64,000 bases of DNA from NCBI GenBank assembly GCA_036873135.1, contig JAPTYO010000014.1, positions 21,908,952-21,972,951 on the forward strand, in the 5' to 3' direction. The position numbers and the translations under genes were made by a program. The notes under the pieces are model-generated. The model was given only the letters and a program-made list of their open reading frames with translations. It made no database searches and had not been told where the DNA came from. The DNA comes from Clarkia xantiana subsp. parviflora. Lineage: Eukaryota; Streptophyta; Magnoliopsida; Myrtales; Onagraceae. Within the stretch, counting starts at the first letter, position 1, and every line of letters begins with the position of its first letter. This document shows positions 60,012 to 64,000 of the stretch, piece by piece.

Positions 60012-63000
60012 TCAATGAAATGCTGCGACCTCATCCGCAAAGAACTTGATCAAATCCTCAATGCTCATGACGTTATGGTCGCCCTTGTCTCTTACACGCA
60101 CACTCACCTTCAAGATTATACATACAAAATCAGGAACCAATCAATATTCTCACATCTTCGACCAAGATGCAGCAAGCCAACAATTAATGTATATGACATG
60201 TTTCCAGATGATAATATATACACAGTTGGACATGGAATAGGACGGACTTTATCATACTAGTGAACGTGATAAGGCAAAATTTAATCATCGCTAAGCATAT
60301 ATGATGGTTTTCCTCAATAAACAATATCAGCACGAAAAAATGCACAACCCTATCAACAAGGATGAAGTCATTTACCGTCCCGGAGGATGATTCTGAATCG
60401 CCAACAACTAGTATGTAGTTGTACTGAGCAAGCTGAGCCTCTCGGACCTGCATGCAATGCAACTTTCAAAAAACCTAATCGTCGTAAACAACAAATAAAA
60501 ACAGAGCAACCATTCAAAAAAAAAACAAAGGATTCAGAATTTGACCTTTTTCTGAATCTTGCGATCAGTAGAATCAACATCGACATGATAACCAGCTGAG
60601 TGAATCTGATCTTGCACCTATTTGTTTGAATTTTAAAAGACAAGACAAGGAATCATTGATAGGGTTCATAGTGTTTGCATTGAGTAAAATGTCAGCTTGG
60701 CCCCTTATACCTTATGCTGCGCCAGTTTTAAGGACTCCCCTGTATATTTATTAAAAAAAATCCCAATTTTGTTTCCACAAGTTTGCAACCCTACCCCATT
60801 TTCAAATTTCCAGTTGGAGGCTTGATTGCAACATTTAAGTTACGTTGAACACTGACAAACTTTTTTAACAGTTGCCATGAACTCCGTCAGGTTTGGATGG
60901 AAAAGAGGCACTTATTATGAATACAAAAAGTGGGAATTTAGAAGAAAACGTGAAGCAAATTCACTAAACACACCCCAAGATAGGAGGCAAAGTGACACTT
61001 TAACCATTCATAGCATAAGAGACAGTTTTTAGGAATTACCTTTAGAGCGTATTCATGCGATTTCTCTGAAACAGGGCAAACAATTGCTTGGCGGGGGCTC
61101 AGCCAAAATGGCCATTTCCCCTTGTAATGTTCTAACAAAATAGCTAGCATTCTTTCTACAGAGCCAAGGATGGCTCGGTGAATCATCACAGGAGCTTCTG
61201 TTTTCCCTTCATCTTCAGCAGAATAAGACAAGTCGAAGCGATCAGGGAGTTGGAAATCTAACTGTAATCAAGGCAATTCATCTCCTATTGTTAGTTAATA
61301 TCATACAGTGATAATAGTAAGGCTAGATATACTGCTGAAAGTTGGATTCGATATGGTGACCTGTAATGTAGCACATTGGAATTTTCTGTTCAGTGCGTCA
61401 GAGACACTGATGTCTATCTTGGGTCCATAAAATGCGCCATCTCCCTCATTCATCTGTGAAACATAGTCGACAAATTAAGTAAAACCACACAATTCTAAGA
61501 CACCATATCTTCATAGAACGATTTTATTACAGGAAAATCAAATGAAAATTACCTGCCAAGGCTTCCCAAACTCATTTAATGCCTCAGTAAGAGCTCCTTC
61601 AGCTTTATCCCATGTTGCTATATCTCCAAGGTACTTCTCAGGCCTCTGCATTATACAACACTCGTAAGCTAATCTCAACTATTAAAGCGTATGAAGCGGA
61701 TTTTCAATCGACCCACAACATATAAATAGCCCGCCATATGCTTTGCATAGAAGTTAGAACTGGAGAAACCCACAAATTAGACCCCAAGTAAATGTAGGTC
61801 AAGTTAAACAAGCATCAGCATTAGACCCGCCATAAAAAGAGCTATACGTTCTCCAAAGGGGTAATTCTTTACTAAAGTATAAAACTTATTATCTGCATAA
61901 TGCCATAATCTGCCAGCCCCTGCCATTCTTAACAATAGTTGTAAGATCATTAATTAATTAATTAATGAAAAGTGGAAAGACTAGATATTTACAGAAACCA
62001 GAATGGTCAAAGAGCTAGCGGACATCATGTACGTCCATTATAACAAGAAAACTTTGGGATTTGAAGTGTTTCCATTTCACTTATTAAATCAGATACTCTA
62101 TGTGCTCTTTCAGACAAACTTATGTCCGCAAGTAAAGCGTCAATTCTACAGATTATGAGCATAAAAAGCAGGCTTCATACCGTTGACAACTTCAAGTCAA
62201 AAGTGAAGCCAAATATTTTGTAGACATAGCTGATAAATTCCAAAACAGCCCGAACTTCATCTTTAATCTGGATAAGAATAAGAATAAATCATCATACCAG
62301 AAGTCAGTAGCACACATTAAATACTTAACTACGTTATAGAAGACAAGAATCATACTCACTTGAGATTCCATGCAAAAGATGTGAGCATCATCCTGTAAAA
62401 ACCAAGCAGAAAGTTAAACTTGCTTTTGATTTTTTTTTTCCTAAATGTGTTAAACTTGCTTTTGCATTACAATTTTGATGATGGAATACACACATATGAG
62501 ACAGCACAAAAGCATGTGAGTGCCTAGGGAACTAGGACTTCTGAGTAATTTAAAGGATATAAGCTAAAGATTTTATGCAATTTCTCTACAGGAGAAAATT
62601 GATGAGTTAAATATTGCCATTTTAAACTATGGATTCAAGACAGAGAACTTTGCTCCATTTATTTATGTACATCATATGGCATGCTGAACAAGGCATAAGA
62701 AGCAATAAAATAAAAGGGTTTAGCATAGTTCAAGCCATACCTGCTGAAACCTCCTGACACGTGTTAATCCAGTCAGAGCACCACTGGCCTCATTACGGTG
62801 CAAGACACCAAAATCAGCAATTCTAAGAGGAAGTTCTGCAAAACCAGCATATGTCAGAACGACTCTATGTATAACTTTAGTTGCAAAAACTCAATATTCA
62901 AAAACAGAAGAGGTTGTGGTTTATGGTACACAAATCCCCAAATATAATCTTGAATCTGGATTAACTTGCCTCTGTATGACCGAACCCTATGTTTGAACAG

Positions 63001-63794
63001 CAAGCAGTGGCCAGGACAGTTCATTGGCTTCAAGCCGTATTCTTGTTTATCAACCTGCACAAAAGATGGCAACAGTCTGTACAATTCAGTCACTCTATTT
63101 CAGTGTTTACAGATTTAAGTGATCTAGCCCCCAAATCATTTTTGCTTCTTTTTGTTATTGAGACACTATTTACTTTCAAAATAAGTTCCCACAGAAAATC
63201 AGACAAGGAAACTACTGATTAATTGGAGCTTCCTGTGCAAATGCCAAATGCATTGAAGAATCTGTAAACCATATACTGCTCCTTCATCCATGGACTGAAA
63301 GATTTTTAGTATCAAGAACTAAATTAAAATATCGACACAGAACTAAATTCTCACCTCAAAGTGAAACATGTTTTCTTTGTAGTTTGCTGCATGACCAGAT
63401 GTTTCCCAGAGTTGCATATTATACATATTTGGTGAAAGAACCTGATGAAAATAAGTATTTTTTAGTCTGAGAGCAAATTTCGGAACTTTTCTGGACAGTA
63501 CTAAACCCAAATAAAGCTCGTCACCTCTTGGTAACCTCTACTTCTGTATTGGCCTTTAATAAAGTCAACTAATTTGTTATAAATTCTAGCTCCATGTGGA
63601 AGGAAGAACCAGCTACCAGGGCTGAAACTCACACAGCATCAGCAAGAGTTAGAAGATTATATCATAATCTGATAAAGCTAGTGAGATGAATTAATACATA
63701 AGCACCTGAGGGGGTGACAAAAGAAAAGCTCCTGTTTTACACCCAATAATCTGTGATCATACTTCTTTGCTTCTTCAATTCGTTGGATATATTC
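60012..63794 (-). CDS. Threonyl-tRNA synthetase, C-terminal 406 residues (5' part outside window)
   Basis: Class II aminoacyl-tRNA synthetase that charges tRNA-Thr; the compartment cannot be told without the N-terminus. Exons in coding order: 63794-63706, 63621-63525, 63441-63355, 63054-62970, 62835-62741, 62392-62360, 62267-62181, 61645-61553, 61453-61361, 61261-61040, 60617-60546, 60447-60376, 60107-60012; frames agree. Sequence runs [33 protein letters not shown] (motif 1 region), [20 protein letters not shown] with the zinc Cys, [19 protein letters not shown], motif 2 [17 protein letters not shown] with the zinc His, [12 protein letters not shown], motif 3 region [20 protein letters not shown] with the third zinc ligand, then the anticodon-binding domain [36 protein letters not shown] and [15 protein letters not shown]. 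Stop at 60012-60014. The intron at 62836-62969 has a GC donor. The catalytic residues seen are intact. Confidence 0.95.
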
Positions 63795-64000
63795 CTGAAC
63801 ATAAAAAAAGATTAGGCTGTAAGTACCAACTCATAAGATGAGAAATGATTAGACAAATTCTATAAAGGTCTCAAACGCCTTTTCACAAATAAAGAATTTT
63901 AGTGAATTTTTTGGACAATATATTTAAAAATCATGGACTTCATTAGACAATGTCATAAACTGCAATAACAAACATAAAATATTGGTGCATGTAGAAAGAA

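Overview
The window reads as nuclear DNA of a flowering plant, most likely a eudicot. It has multi-exon genes with short GT-AG introns, AT-rich spacers, a plastid DNA insertion, and plant-type LTR retrotransposons, a LINE, Helitron-like elements and short terminal-inverted-repeat (TIR) elements. The species cannot be named from the sequence alone. All exon boundaries were placed by eye from reading frame, splice consensus and remembered family alignments; they are internally consistent in frame but not backed by transcript data.

Layout. 1-21.6 kb is a repeat-rich block. It holds a Helitron-like element carrying rearranged psaA/psaB plastid DNA, two further Helitron-like ends, a broken TIR element, a 5'-truncated LINE, a higher-order tandem repeat and the remnant of a Tat-lineage antisense ORF. 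That remnant is split by a Ty1/copia element (12098-20392) with a perfect GTTAA target duplication. A second, plastid-free copy of the first Helitron-like element (20780-21562) lies just upstream of the first real gene.

21.6-47 kb is the gene-rich part. It contains a SIN3-like corepressor (22298-30626, +, 22 coding exons, 1334 aa), a dead GIS/ZFP5-type C2H2 zinc-finger gene cut by a transposon (about 32.7-33.0 kb), an ARL1/DNAJ16-type J protein (35732-39058, +, 11 exons, 415 aa), an intronless class III peroxidase (39938-40951, -), and, head to head with it, an EMB2004-type ribonuclease-inhibitor-like LRR protein (41372-46975, +, 16 exons, 627 aa).

47.2-59.6 kb is a second transposon block. 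It has a TIR element, a near-complete Tat-lineage Ty3/gypsy element (48320-58295, TSD AAGTC) with pol on the minus strand and an intron-bearing antisense ORF on the plus strand, a GC-rich repeat block and another TIR element. This is followed by a small broken copy of two exons of the EMB2004-type gene, and then the 3' part of a threonyl-tRNA synthetase gene on the minus strand (60012-63794, continuing past the window end).

The host genes are housekeeping or regulatory and show no common pathway; the order is ordinary plant synteny broken by transposons. The most unusual signals are in the transposon parts: a TIR family with conserved ends and exchanged interiors, the spliced antisense ORF of the Tat element, an internal deletion whose seam reads both as primer-binding site and as reverse-transcriptase motif, an A/B alternating tandem array, and the plastid fragment whose empty site is visible in a second copy 20 kb away.
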